Assembly (NCBI RefSeq): GCF_018919215.1
Contig: NZ_JAHLQK010000003.1
Coordinates: forward strand, 372,001 to 436,000
DNA from: Alkaliphilus flagellatus
Lineage (GTDB): Bacteria; Bacillota; Clostridia; Peptostreptococcales; Natronincolaceae
Direction of reading: 5' to 3'
DNA length: 64,000 nucleotides
The notes below the pieces were generated by a model. It was given only the letters and a program-made list of their open reading frames with translations. It was not told the origin of the DNA and made no database searches. Positions 1 through 7,467 of this stretch are shown here, piece by piece (position 1 is the first letter of the stretch; every line of letters begins with the position of its first letter). A program made the position numbers and the translations under genes.

Positions 1-735
1 ATGGGTAAGGTTCAGGGCATGGCTGGACAGGCTGCCTTTGATTATATTAAAAAATCTGTTGAACTAGCCCTTGAAAAGAAGGTAGATGCTATTGCTACAA
101 CTCCTATTAATAAAGAGGCTTTAAAGGCTGGTAATATTAATTACATTGGGCATACAGAAATTTTAGCAGATTTAACAAATACAGAAGATCCTTTAACTAT
201 GTTCCAAGTTTTTAATTTAAGAGTGTTTTTCCTTTCAAGACACGTATCTTTGAAAAAAGCTTGTGATATGGTAACTAAGGATAGAGTACTTGATTATATA
301 AAAAGATCTGTAAAGGCATTGGCAAGACTAGGTATTGAAAATCCTAAGTTAGCTGTGGCAGGTTTAAATCCACATAGTGGTGAAAATGGATTGTTTGGTG
401 ATGAAGAGGTAAGAGAAATTGTGCCTACTATTGAAATAGCTCGCCAAGAAGGAATAGATGTAGTCGGCCCTGTACCAGCAGATTCGGTATTCCATTTTGG
501 ATTAAAGGAAAGTTATGATGCTATTTTATCTCTATTCCATGATCAAGGTCATATTGCAACTAAGATGGTAGATTTTGAAAGAACAATTTCCATTACTAAC
601 AATATGCCATTTTTAAGGACCTCTGTAGACCATGGTACTGCTTTTAACATTGCGGGTACAGGAGAAGCTAGTTCCGTAAGTATGGAAGAGGCTATTTTAT
701 TAGCAGCTAAGTATGCACCTAATTTTAATCGTTAG
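1..735 (+). CDS. pdxA2: PdxA-family 4-phosphate dehydrogenase, 3' part (probable D-threonate/D-erythronate 4-phosphate dehydrogenase)
   Basis: C-terminal 244 residues of a PdxA-family metal- and NAD-dependent oxidative decarboxylase; the family is about 330 residues, so roughly 85 N-terminal residues lie before the window and the first ATG is internal. The three metal-ligand histidines of E. coli PdxA map to H81, H125 (in NPHSGENG) and H180 (in FHDQGH), and the substrate-contact histidines to H51 (GHTE) and H211 (VDHG), so the visible part is intact. The next gene is a GntP-type sugar-acid permease. PdxA2 proteins beside such permeases act in D-threonate or D-erythronate catabolism with a DtnK-type kinase, which would lie upstream and is not visible. 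That role is inferred from context; vitamin B6 synthesis (true PdxA) is the alternative. Confidence 0.85.
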   Translation: MGKVQGMAGQAAFDYIKKSVELALEKKVDAIATTPINKEALKAGNINYIGHTEILADLTNTEDPLTMFQVFNLRVFFLSRHVSLKKACDMVTKDRVLDYIKRSVKALARLGIENPKLAVAGLNPHSGENGLFGDEEVREIVPTIEIARQEGIDVVGPVPADSVFHFGLKESYDAILSLFHDQGHIATKMVDFERTISITNNMPFLRTSVDHGTAFNIAGTGEASSVSMEEAILLAAKYAPNFNR

Positions 736-758
736 TTTTGTATTTATAAAATAAAAAA

Positions 759-800
759 TATACTAGTGATGATTTAAATATATGGGCCATCACTAGTATA
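759..800. other. 13-bp perfect inverted repeat between pdxA2 and the permease gene
   Basis: Arms 759-771 and 788-800 are perfectly complementary with a 16-nt loop. No T-run follows, so it is a weak terminator at best. It could limit read-through into the permease gene or be an operator. It ends about 30 nt before the permease start. Confidence 0.5.
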
Positions 801-828
801 TAAATATAAAAAGTAAGGAGGATATGTA

Positions 829-2205
829 ATGGATGTGGCGGTATCAGGTAATCAAATGATATTTGGTTTAGTAATTGGTATTTTCTTATTAATTGTTATG
901 ATTATGAAAACAAAGATCCATGCCTTTCCAGCTTTAATTATTGCTGCGGCAACTACTGGACTAATTGGAGGAATGCCGGCTGAAAGTGTTATAGGCTCTA
1001 TTTCCAATGGATTTGGAGGAACTTTAGGTAGTATAGGAATTATTATAGGATTTGGAGTAATGATGGGTGAGCTGTTTGAAGCATCTGGAGCCGCAGAAAG
1101 GATGGCAAGAACCTTTATTAAGGCCTTAGGAAAAGATAAAGAAGAATGGGCTTTAGCCATAACTGGATTTATTGTTTCAATACCTATATTTTGTGATTCG
1201 GGATTTGTAATATTATCTCCTTTAGTAAAGGCTATTTCTAGAAAAACTAAAAAGTCTGTAGTATCTTTAGGTATAGCTCTAGCATTAGGACTTGTAATTA
1301 CCCATTCACTTGTTCCACCAACACCAGGACCAGTAGGAGTTGCTGGAATATTTGGAGTAAGTGTAGGAAGTATTATTTTATGGGGTATGGTTTTAGCTAT
1401 TCCTATGACTATTGCAGGAACATTATATGGAAAGTGGCTTGGAAAGAAAATTTATCAGCTTCCAAGTGAAGATGGTGAAGGATGGATTAGACCTGAATAT
1501 GAAAAATCAATCTCTAATTTTGAACATGATAAGGATGATAGAGAACTTCCATCAATATTCATGGCCTTTGCGCCTATAATAGTGCCAGTTATATTAATTT
1601 TGTTAAGCACTGTTACGACTGCATTAAAGCTAGAAGGAACAGGAATAAGTGCTATTAAGTTTTTAGGAGCGCCAGTTATTGCTGTAGGAATTGGTCTTTT
1701 AGTTGCAATTTATGGCCTAACATCTAAAAGCACTAGAGAAGAAACTATAGAAAAAATGGAGCAAGGAATCAAATCAGCGGGTATTATTATTTTAGTTACT
1801 GGTGGTGGTGGAGCTTTAGGAACTGTACTAAGAGATAGCGGTGCAGGAGATCATATAGCTAATCTAATTGCTTCAACTAATATACCACCTATTTTGCTTC
1901 CATTTATAATAGCTTCACTAGTGCGTTTAATACAAGGAAGTGGAACTGTTTCAATGATTACAGCAGCATCTATAACTGCACCAATTATTGCGACATTAGA
2001 TGTTAACCCTGTGTTTGCCGCGTTAGCTGCCTGTATAGGATCTCTAATATTCTCTTACTTTAATGATAGTTACTTCTGGGTAGTAAACCGTATGTTAGGA
2101 ATTAAAGAAGCTAAAGAGCAGATTAAAGTATGGTCCGTAACAACAACTATTGCATGGGCAGTAGGTTTGGTTTCATTATTAATTGTTAATAGTATATTTG
2201 GATAG
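829..2205 (+). CDS. GntP-family sugar-acid permease
   Basis: 458-residue integral membrane protein with about a dozen hydrophobic segments, the usual size for GntP-family proton symporters of gluconate and related sugar acids. Two family signatures are present: FCDSGF at 121-126 and THSLVPPTPGP at 158-168, the latter matching the GntP consensus of His followed by a Pro-rich turn. The start is ATG after an AAGGAGG-type ribosome site. It follows the PdxA2-like gene by 93 nt across an inverted repeat. The pairing suggests uptake of a four-carbon sugar acid such as D-threonate or D-erythronate rather than gluconate. The family call is firm; the substrate is inferred from the neighbour. Confidence 0.85.
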   Translation: MDVAVSGNQMIFGLVIGIFLLIVMIMKTKIHAFPALIIAAATTGLIGGMPAESVIGSISNGFGGTLGSIGIIIGFGVMMGELFEASGAAERMARTFIKALGKDKEEWALAITGFIVSIPIFCDSGFVILSPLVKAISRKTKKSVVSLGIALALGLVITHSLVPPTPGPVGVAGIFGVSVGSIILWGMVLAIPMTIAGTLYGKWLGKKIYQLPSEDGEGWIRPEYEKSISNFEHDKDDRELPSIFMAFAPIIVPVILILLSTVTTALKLEGTGISAIKFLGAPVIAVGIGLLVAIYGLTSKSTREETIEKMEQGIKSAGIIILVTGGGGALGTVLRDSGAGDHIANLIASTNIPPILLPFIIASLVRLIQGSGTVSMITAASITAPIIATLDVNPVFAALAACIGSLIFSYFNDSYFWVVNRMLGIKEAKEQIKVWSVTTTIAWAVGLVSLLIVNSIFG

Positions 2206-2270
2206 TATAAGATTTCGTCTATCTTAATAAAAAAACCTTATAAGTATAAGATAAAATAGATTATTATAAA

Positions 2271-2314
2271 TTGAAAAGTCTTTTAGAGAATTATTACTCT
2301 AAAAGACTTTTCAA
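2271..2314. terminator. Bidirectional terminator between convergent genes
   Basis: Perfect 18-bp inverted repeat, arms 2271-2288 and 2297-2314, with an 8-nt loop. It lies between the permease gene (+) and the small gene on the minus strand, whose stop codon begins next to it. Symmetric A/T flanks suit both directions. Confidence 0.8.
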
Positions 2315-2315
2315 T

Positions 2316-2525
2316 TTATTCACCCATTTTTCTACGCTGTGTATTTGGCTTTTTTGTAAGCTGACTTTTCATGTTTGTATTATTTTTTGCTGAATTAGCT
2401 GAGTACTTTCCCGTGGATTGTTCTTGCTTTTTACTTGCTAGTTTTTGTTGCATAGCTTCTTTTAAGCTAATCTTTTTTCTCTCGGGAGTGTTATTATCTT
2501 GATTATTATTTTCTGAATTCGACAT
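2316..2525 (-). CDS. Small, highly charged hypothetical protein
   Basis: 69 residues, very rich in Asn, Lys, Gln and Ser, with no hydrophobic segment, so probably cytoplasmic and largely disordered. A short helix-prone stretch (KKISLKEAMQQKLASKK, about residues 17-33) is the only ordered-looking part. A good AAAGGAG ribosome site precedes the ATG on the minus strand, and the gene ends directly at a strong shared terminator; both support a real gene. I recognise no domain and assign no function. It is transcribed convergently with the permease and divergently from the MerR-type fusion gene. Confidence 0.6.
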   Translation of the reverse strand: MSNSENNNQDNNTPERKKISLKEAMQQKLASKKQEQSTGKYSANSAKNNTNMKSQLTKKPNTQRRKMGE

Positions 2526-2729
2526 AAAAAATTCTCCTTTTGCTTATATAATAATTTCTTTAGAGATAACAATATTATAATCTACTCAATGATATTAAAC
2601 AACAACATAATGTGGATTGAATTATAGTGTTTTGTAGAAAATTTATCAATATTCATTTATAATAAGTATATAAATAAGCTAATAAATATGAAAATGCTAT
2701 AAGTATATTTTATAAAAGGAGACTTTTAA

Positions 2730-3932
2730 ATGAAAATTGGTGCCTTCGCAAAAAAACATAATGTTTCCCTAGATACGATACGTCACTACTTAGATATACA
2801 GTTACTTTTAGCTGAAAAAATAGGTGCTCAATATCACTTTACTGAAGAAGATAGTAAGGATATGGAAGAAATTATAGAATTAAAGCGCCTTAAGTTTTCT
2901 TTAATAGAAATTCAAAATATACTTTCATATAAAAGGTTTAACAGCAATAGAACAATAGAATTTAGAAATCATTTCAAAAATTTTCTTGAGAAAAAGCGTG
3001 AGGAAATAAAAATCCAACAGCAAGATATAGAAAAGACCATGGATTATATAGAATGTAAAATTTATGAGCTTGAAATGGAGGAAAAAAGCAAAATAATATT
3101 AGGTATACCGCTTACAATGATAAGCTTCTTAAGATGTCCACATTGTAAGAGTTCATTAAATTTATCCGAAGGTATTATAGAAAATAATATGATTATTTCT
3201 GGAAAAATTACCTGCTATTGTGATTATAGTCTAATAGTTGAAAATGGAATTATAGTTGATCAAAATTCTATTAGGGATAAATGTATTCCTACAAAGGCAG
3301 CATATTATGAAAAAACTTCGTCTAAATTTATTAATTTTATTTTTAAAAGCATGGCGACTCTAATTAGGTTAGTTGAATCTGAAATAGCTGATAAAAAATA
3401 TATTCTTGAATTAGGGAAATGTAGTGGATTCTTTTTAATGCAATATTTACCATATATACCTAAGGATTCTATATATATACTAATAGATTATGATTTAAAG
3501 AGAATGAATCAGCTGAAGAATAATTTAGAACTTAATCATAATCATAATAATTTTGTTTTCCTTTGTTGTAATTATGATGAATTGCCATTAGTAGATAATT
3601 TTATTAACTTAGTCATTGAAAATTTTACGACAGAATTACATGCAGAGAAAAATGGAATGCTCCTAGGAAAAACAATTTTGCCTTTAATAAAATCTGGTGG
3701 ATATTTAGCAAGTATTTATGCCTACTTTAATTCAACTAATACTAATATTGAAGGTATTCCTAATAAAATAAGGAGTTTTTACGATAAAGGGAAGCTTTTG
3801 AATATGTTAAGATCATCTTCTATTAAGGAAGTTGAATTTAAAGAAACTGGGCCTGCTGATGGAGGTGGAGTTTACGACTCCTATGTTAAAGGAAATGAAT
3901 ATTGTCATTTAATATATCTTGGAACAAAATAG
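2730..3932 (+). CDS. MerR-type regulator fused to a zinc-ribbon and SAM-methyltransferase-like domain
   Basis: 400 residues in three parts. Residues 1-70 are a MerR winged-helix DNA-binding domain (MKIGAFAKKHNVSLDTIRHY start), followed by a coiled coil at about 80-120. Residues 135-165 carry C136-P-H-C139 and C162-Y-C164, a likely zinc ribbon. From about 220 there is a class I methyltransferase-like fold: a glycine-poor motif I (ILELGKCSGFF, 225-235), an acidic end of strand 2 (IDYD, 252-255) and an SGGYLASIYAY-like motif. The second half resembles RlmA/UbiE-type methyltransferases. A MerR sensor joined to a methyltransferase may use SAM or a substrate as its signal; that is inference. An AAAGGAG site precedes the ATG, and a terminator follows, so it is monocistronic. 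Confidence 0.75.
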   Translation: MKIGAFAKKHNVSLDTIRHYLDIQLLLAEKIGAQYHFTEEDSKDMEEIIELKRLKFSLIEIQNILSYKRFNSNRTIEFRNHFKNFLEKKREEIKIQQQDIEKTMDYIECKIYELEMEEKSKIILGIPLTMISFLRCPHCKSSLNLSEGIIENNMIISGKITCYCDYSLIVENGIIVDQNSIRDKCIPTKAAYYEKTSSKFINFIFKSMATLIRLVESEIADKKYILELGKCSGFFLMQYLPYIPKDSIYILIDYDLKRMNQLKNNLELNHNHNNFVFLCCNYDELPLVDNFINLVIENFTTELHAEKNGMLLGKTILPLIKSGGYLASIYAYFNSTNTNIEGIPNKIRSFYDKGKLLNMLRSSSIKEVEFKETGPADGGGVYDSYVKGNEYCHLIYLGTK

Positions 3933-3956
3933 AAAAATGCATAAAATATGTCGTGT

Positions 3957-3990
3957 AAAAGCTTGGGTTGACCCAGGCTTTTTGATTTTT
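3957..3990 (+). terminator. Rho-independent terminator of the MerR-fusion gene
   Basis: Stem 3957-3967 with 3972-3982 (11 bp, one G-U pair), loop TTGA, followed by a T-rich run to 3990. Confidence 0.8.
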
Positions 3991-4018
3991 ATTACTAAAA
4001 AACAAGTCGAATATTGTA

Positions 4019-4047
4019 TTGACAATGGGACGACACTTAATTATATA
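4019..4047 (+). promoter_or_regulatory. Sigma-A type promoter of the exported flavoprotein gene
   Basis: TTGACA at 4019-4024 and TATATA at 4042-4047 with a 17-nt spacer. A short ATTGT/ACAAT inverted repeat overlaps the -35 box and could be an operator. The flavoprotein start is about 50 nt downstream. Confidence 0.65.
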
Positions 4048-4098
4048 GTGAAATAGAGGAAATTGTTAAATTAACAACAAAATTAAGGAGGAAATACT

Positions 4099-5571
4099 AT
4101 GTTTAGAAAAAGTAGATTAGCAGTACTTATTACATGTATGTTAGTAATTTCATTATTAGCTGGTTGTACTCAACAAGCACCAACAAGTGATAAGACTCCA
4201 GCAGATGATAAAAAGAATACACAGAGTATTGAAAAAACAGCTGATGTAGTAGTTATTGGTGGCGGACTGGCAGGTTTATCAGCAGCTATTTCAGCAGTAG
4301 ATAATGGTGCAAATGTAATTTTACTTGAAAAAATGAGCTTTACGGGTGGAGCTAGTATGTTATCTGGTGGAGCGATGCTTGCAGCAGAGTCTCATATACA
4401 AAAAGAGCATGGCATGGACCAAACAAAGGATGAATTAGAAGCATATTGGTATGAACAACAAGCAAAGACACCAGCACCAGAAGGTTATCCTAACAAAGAG
4501 TTTGTAAGAATGATAATTGACGAAGCGCCAGAAACAATTAAATTTGCTGAGGATAATGGAGTAAAATTCGTTAAACCAAGTTCATTTTATCCAGAAACAA
4601 GAGATAGATTACATGATAACGAACAAAAGAGTGGAGCAGGTTTAACAGGACCTTTAACAGAAAGTGCAAAAGAAAAAGGAGCAGAAGTTTTATTAAATAC
4701 AGAAGCTACTAAGCTAATCGAAAAAGATGGAGCGATAGTTGGAGTAATTGCCAAAGATAAAGATGGAAATGAAATCATTATTAACGCTAAATCAGTAATC
4801 CTTGCAAATGGTGGTTTTTCTAGAAATGCAGAAATGATGGATTCAGTAGAGCCAACTTCCGCTAAACATATTAGTGTATCAGGTGTTGGAAATGTTGGAG
4901 ATGGATATAGAATGGCAGAAGAAGTAGGGGCAGATTTCCATGAAGAAGATTGGATTATAGGATTAAGATCTCAAGCAGTTGAGGGTAAATCTGCATTAAA
5001 TGGATTAAGCTGGACTACAGGTTTATATGTAAATCTAGAGGGTGAAAGATTCTCAAACGAAAATGCGCCTTACTCAGTTTTATATAACAATACAACATTA
5101 GCAGAAATTGTAGATTATTTTCTGATCTTTGATAGTTCAATGTCACAAATGTTAGAACCAGAATTAGAAGGAAATAAGGAAATATTATTCAAAGGTGAAA
5201 ATATCGAAGAATTAGCTAAAGCAACTAAAATGGATGCAGAAGAATTAAAAGCAACTGTTGAAAGATACAATGAATTAGCTAAAAAAGGTGTAGACGAAGA
5301 CTTTGGAAAGCAGCCAGAATTAATGGTTCCATTAGGAGAAGGACCAATGTATGCACTAAAAGTTAGAGCTACCCAAATGGGAACAATGGGTGGAGTTAAA
5401 ACTACAAAAAATATGGAAGTGTTAAATGCCAATGGAGATATTATTCCTGGATTATTTGCAGCAGGAGAAATGGCTAATAGACCTTTCTATGGTAGAGTAT
5501 ATGTAACTGGATCTTCACTTCAAATAGCTGCAACAACAGGTAGAATAGCAGGAGTAAGTGCTACAAAATAA
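4099..5571 (+). CDS. Exported lipoprotein flavoprotein, fumarate reductase/succinate dehydrogenase superfamily
   Basis: 490 residues. A lipoprotein signal peptide ends in LLAGC with the lipidated Cys at position 23, followed by a polar linker, so the enzyme should sit on the outer face of the membrane. The FAD-binding Rossmann motif GGGLAG is at 54-59 with the ribose-binding E77, then TGGASMLSGGAM, as in flavocytochrome c-type reductases. The C-terminal substrate loop (GRVYVTGSSLQ, near 466) differs from the HGxNRLGGNA loop of true fumarate reductases. It also lacks the covalent FMN-binding domain that usually feeds electrons to secreted members. The likely role is extracellular reduction of an unsaturated organic acceptor; the acceptor and electron donor are unknown. 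It is monocistronic between a clear promoter and a terminator. Confidence 0.8.
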   Translation: MFRKSRLAVLITCMLVISLLAGCTQQAPTSDKTPADDKKNTQSIEKTADVVVIGGGLAGLSAAISAVDNGANVILLEKMSFTGGASMLSGGAMLAAESHIQKEHGMDQTKDELEAYWYEQQAKTPAPEGYPNKEFVRMIIDEAPETIKFAEDNGVKFVKPSSFYPETRDRLHDNEQKSGAGLTGPLTESAKEKGAEVLLNTEATKLIEKDGAIVGVIAKDKDGNEIIINAKSVILANGGFSRNAEMMDSVEPTSAKHISVSGVGNVGDGYRMAEEVGADFHEEDWIIGLRSQAVEGKSALNGLSWTTGLYVNLEGERFSNENAPYSVLYNNTTLAEIVDYFLIFDSSMSQMLEPELEGNKEILFKGENIEELAKATKMDAEELKATVERYNELAKKGVDEDFGKQPELMVPLGEGPMYALKVRATQMGTMGGVKTTKNMEVLNANGDIIPGLFAAGEMANRPFYGRVYVTGSSLQIAATTGRIAGVSATK

Positions 5572-5613
5572 TTAACAAGTATATATGGAAAAACATTGCC
5601 AAATGTATAGTAT

Positions 5614-5653
5614 TAAAAGTCCTTTAAAGAAAATCTTCTTTAAAGGACTTTTA
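5614..5653. terminator. Bidirectional terminator between convergent genes
   Basis: Perfect 17-bp stem (5614-5630 with 5637-5653) and a 6-nt loop, with A/T flanks on both sides. It serves the flavoprotein gene and the convergent phospholipase-like gene. Confidence 0.85.
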
Positions 5654-5657
5654 TGGC

Positions 5658-6389
5658 TTAATGAGTTTTATTTTTTATATGATTAAAACCAAATACATCC
5701 CGATAAAACATAATCATAGCTCCAGCTGTAGTCCGTTTTGATAAAGGTAGACCACATCTTGCAACACGGTAATATCTTTCTTCATCTTCAGAAATGTGTT
5801 TAAATCTTTTATAAACTTTAAGAGCTATACGAGCATTAAATCTAATGTAGTTTTCTATTGAGTCCAATAAATATGCGCCTGTATTAACTTGAAACTCACT
5901 AACATATCTATAGGTACGCTTTACAAAAGTTTCATATTGCTTATGACTGTCCAGTAATCTAATGTTAGCATGTTGTGGGATTGTCATGTCTTGAATAATG
6001 TGTAGAGCTGCTCCGAGATAAAATAAGGATTTATTAAATTCTCCTATTGCCCAAAGATCAATTGCCTTTGAATAATAATCTACACCAAGTTCCATAGCGC
6101 TTCTTCTTCCATATAACCCCTTCTTCTTATACGGATTGTAAAAATGATTAGTACTTTTAAAATCTTGATCAGCCCATACGGTACCTTCATTAATGTCGTA
6201 AATATAGCTAGTGAAAAAGTTATATTCATCTGTAAACTTATCATTTTTAAGGATTTTTAGGGCTTTAATATTAATAAATTTATGCACATTACACTGGGTC
6301 TTTATAATTGATTTTTTTACAGGGTTAACAATCCCGAATACTGTTTTAAGAAAATAATCATAGGTAGTTTCAAAAATATCCTTATCCAT
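5658..6389 (-). CDS. Zinc-dependent phospholipase C-like protein (no signal peptide)
   Basis: 243 residues of the S1/P1 nuclease-phospholipase C fold (Bacillus cereus PlcB, clostridial alpha-toxin N-domain). Zinc ligands can be placed: H36, D74 or D76 with H82 in the FKSTNHFYNP region, H130-x3-D134-x5-H140 in LHIIQDMTIPQH, and H149-x3-E153. The H-x3-D-x5-H and H-x3-E spacings equal those of the B. cereus enzyme. Unlike secreted family members there is no signal peptide and no N-terminal Trp ligand, so it should act in the cytoplasm, forespore or mother cell, or after lysis. A GAAGGTGA site precedes the ATG. Convergent with the flavoprotein gene. Substrate unknown; phospholipid hydrolysis is a family-based guess. 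Confidence 0.75.
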   Translation of the reverse strand: MDKDIFETTYDYFLKTVFGIVNPVKKSIIKTQCNVHKFINIKALKILKNDKFTDEYNFFTSYIYDINEGTVWADQDFKSTNHFYNPYKKKGLYGRRSAMELGVDYYSKAIDLWAIGEFNKSLFYLGAALHIIQDMTIPQHANIRLLDSHKQYETFVKRTYRYVSEFQVNTGAYLLDSIENYIRFNARIALKVYKRFKHISEDEERYYRVARCGLPLSKRTTAGAMIMFYRDVFGFNHIKNKTH

Positions 6390-6550
6390 TATATAATCAC
6401 CTTCAATTTAAATGAGATATCTTTATTATTTACTAGATATAGAATAATAGACATGAGATTTTTTAGGTAAAATATTAAGAATAACTCTTCAATTGTTTGA
6501 TTAAGTAGATCTATAAAGAAAAGTACATTTTTAAAAATTATTATTTAAAA

Positions 6551-6566
6551 ATGTTTTATAAAACAT
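6551..6566. promoter_or_regulatory. 16-bp perfect palindrome upstream of the MgtC-like gene
   Basis: ATGTTTTATAAAACAT is a perfect dyad 70 bp before the mgtC-like start, and a TATAAT box lies at 6592-6597. A dimeric repressor site is possible. AT-rich chance symmetry cannot be excluded. Confidence 0.35.
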
Positions 6567-6636
6567 CAATAAACATTTGCTTTCTAGGGAATATAATTTA
6601 ATAAGTAGGCTTAATTTGAAGGGAGAGTGGGCTAGT

Positions 6637-7314
6637 ATGATTAGTAATATAGAAATAATTTCAAGATTGCTGCTTTCGGCATTTTTGGGAGGATTAATTG
6701 GTATGGAGCGTGAGGCCAATAATAGGCCGGCAGGTCTTAGAACCCATGTTTTGGTTACTCTAGGTTCTGCCCTTATTATGATGATTTCTATAGATGGTTT
6801 TAGAGGAACGGGGTTTAATGGTAATGGTGGAGAACCTGCTAGACTTGCAGCCCAAGTTGTAAGCGGCATTGGTTTTTTAGGTGCAGGGACTATTTTACGT
6901 AATGGTACTAGTATAAAGGGATTAACTACTGCTGCAAGTCTATGGGTTTGCGGAGGGATTGGATTAGCAGTAGGAAGTGGATATTATTTGGGAGGTCTTG
7001 TAACAGTAGTTATTGTTTTATTTACTTTAATGAGGTTAGGTATGTTAGAGAGAAGTTTTTTAAAGAAGAAATATAGGGTTCTTATCGTTAATAGTATAGA
7101 AAGATCTGGCTTGATTGGTGAGTTGGCAACTGTTTTAGGAAGTTATAGTATGGATATTAGGGATATTAAAATTATACGAGATGATGAGGATAATGCATTA
7201 GGAACTATTGAAATAAGATTTATGCTTAAAGTTCCTAAAAGCTTTCCCAATTCCCGTTTGTTAGAAGGAATCCATAATATTAAAGGTGTAAAAGAGGTTG
7301 GTTGGCAAATGTAG
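6637..7314 (+). CDS. MgtC/SapB family membrane protein
   Basis: 225 residues from the ATG at 6637, chosen because GAAGGGAGA lies just upstream; longer in-frame starts lack a ribosome site. The N-terminal part holds the family motif GGLIGMEREANNRPAGLRTH and four or five transmembrane helices, including GIGFLGAGTILR. The last 80 residues form a soluble ACT-like domain (about 145-225), as in long MgtC homologues. Family members affect magnesium homeostasis, membrane potential and acid or magnesium stress, usually by acting on other membrane proteins. A palindrome lies upstream. No partner gene is adjacent, so the physiological role stays open. Confidence 0.85.
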   Translation: MISNIEIISRLLLSAFLGGLIGMEREANNRPAGLRTHVLVTLGSALIMMISIDGFRGTGFNGNGGEPARLAAQVVSGIGFLGAGTILRNGTSIKGLTTAASLWVCGGIGLAVGSGYYLGGLVTVVIVLFTLMRLGMLERSFLKKKYRVLIVNSIERSGLIGELATVLGSYSMDIRDIKIIRDDEDNALGTIEIRFMLKVPKSFPNSRLLEGIHNIKGVKEVGWQM

Positions 7315-7398
7315 AGCATAATTATAGACCAAAGTCATAAATAATTACCGTAGACAAATGAAGGTAACATAGTCCTAAAGATAGCATATCTATTGCGT

Positions 7399-7426
7399 TT
7401 GAATAGCTATTATGAGAATATAATAT
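7399..7426 (+). promoter_or_regulatory. Candidate promoter of the PTS operon
   Basis: TTGAAT at 7399-7404 and TAATAT at 7421-7426 with a 16-nt spacer, 42 nt before the PTS start. A 10-bp palindrome AATAGCTATT (7402-7411) overlaps the -35 box and would suit the RpiR-type regulator encoded in the operon. Weak match, so tentative. Confidence 0.35.
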
Positions 7427-7467
7427 TAAGATAGTTTCAAAATATTTTGATAAAAGAGGTGAAGGAA

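Noticed and set aside
852-1160. 102-codon antisense frame in the GntP gene
   Set aside because: Hydrophobic shadow of membrane helices, no ribosome site.
4099-5571. True fumarate reductase
   Set aside because: C-terminal catalytic loop differs and no FMN or haem domain is present; named only by superfamily.
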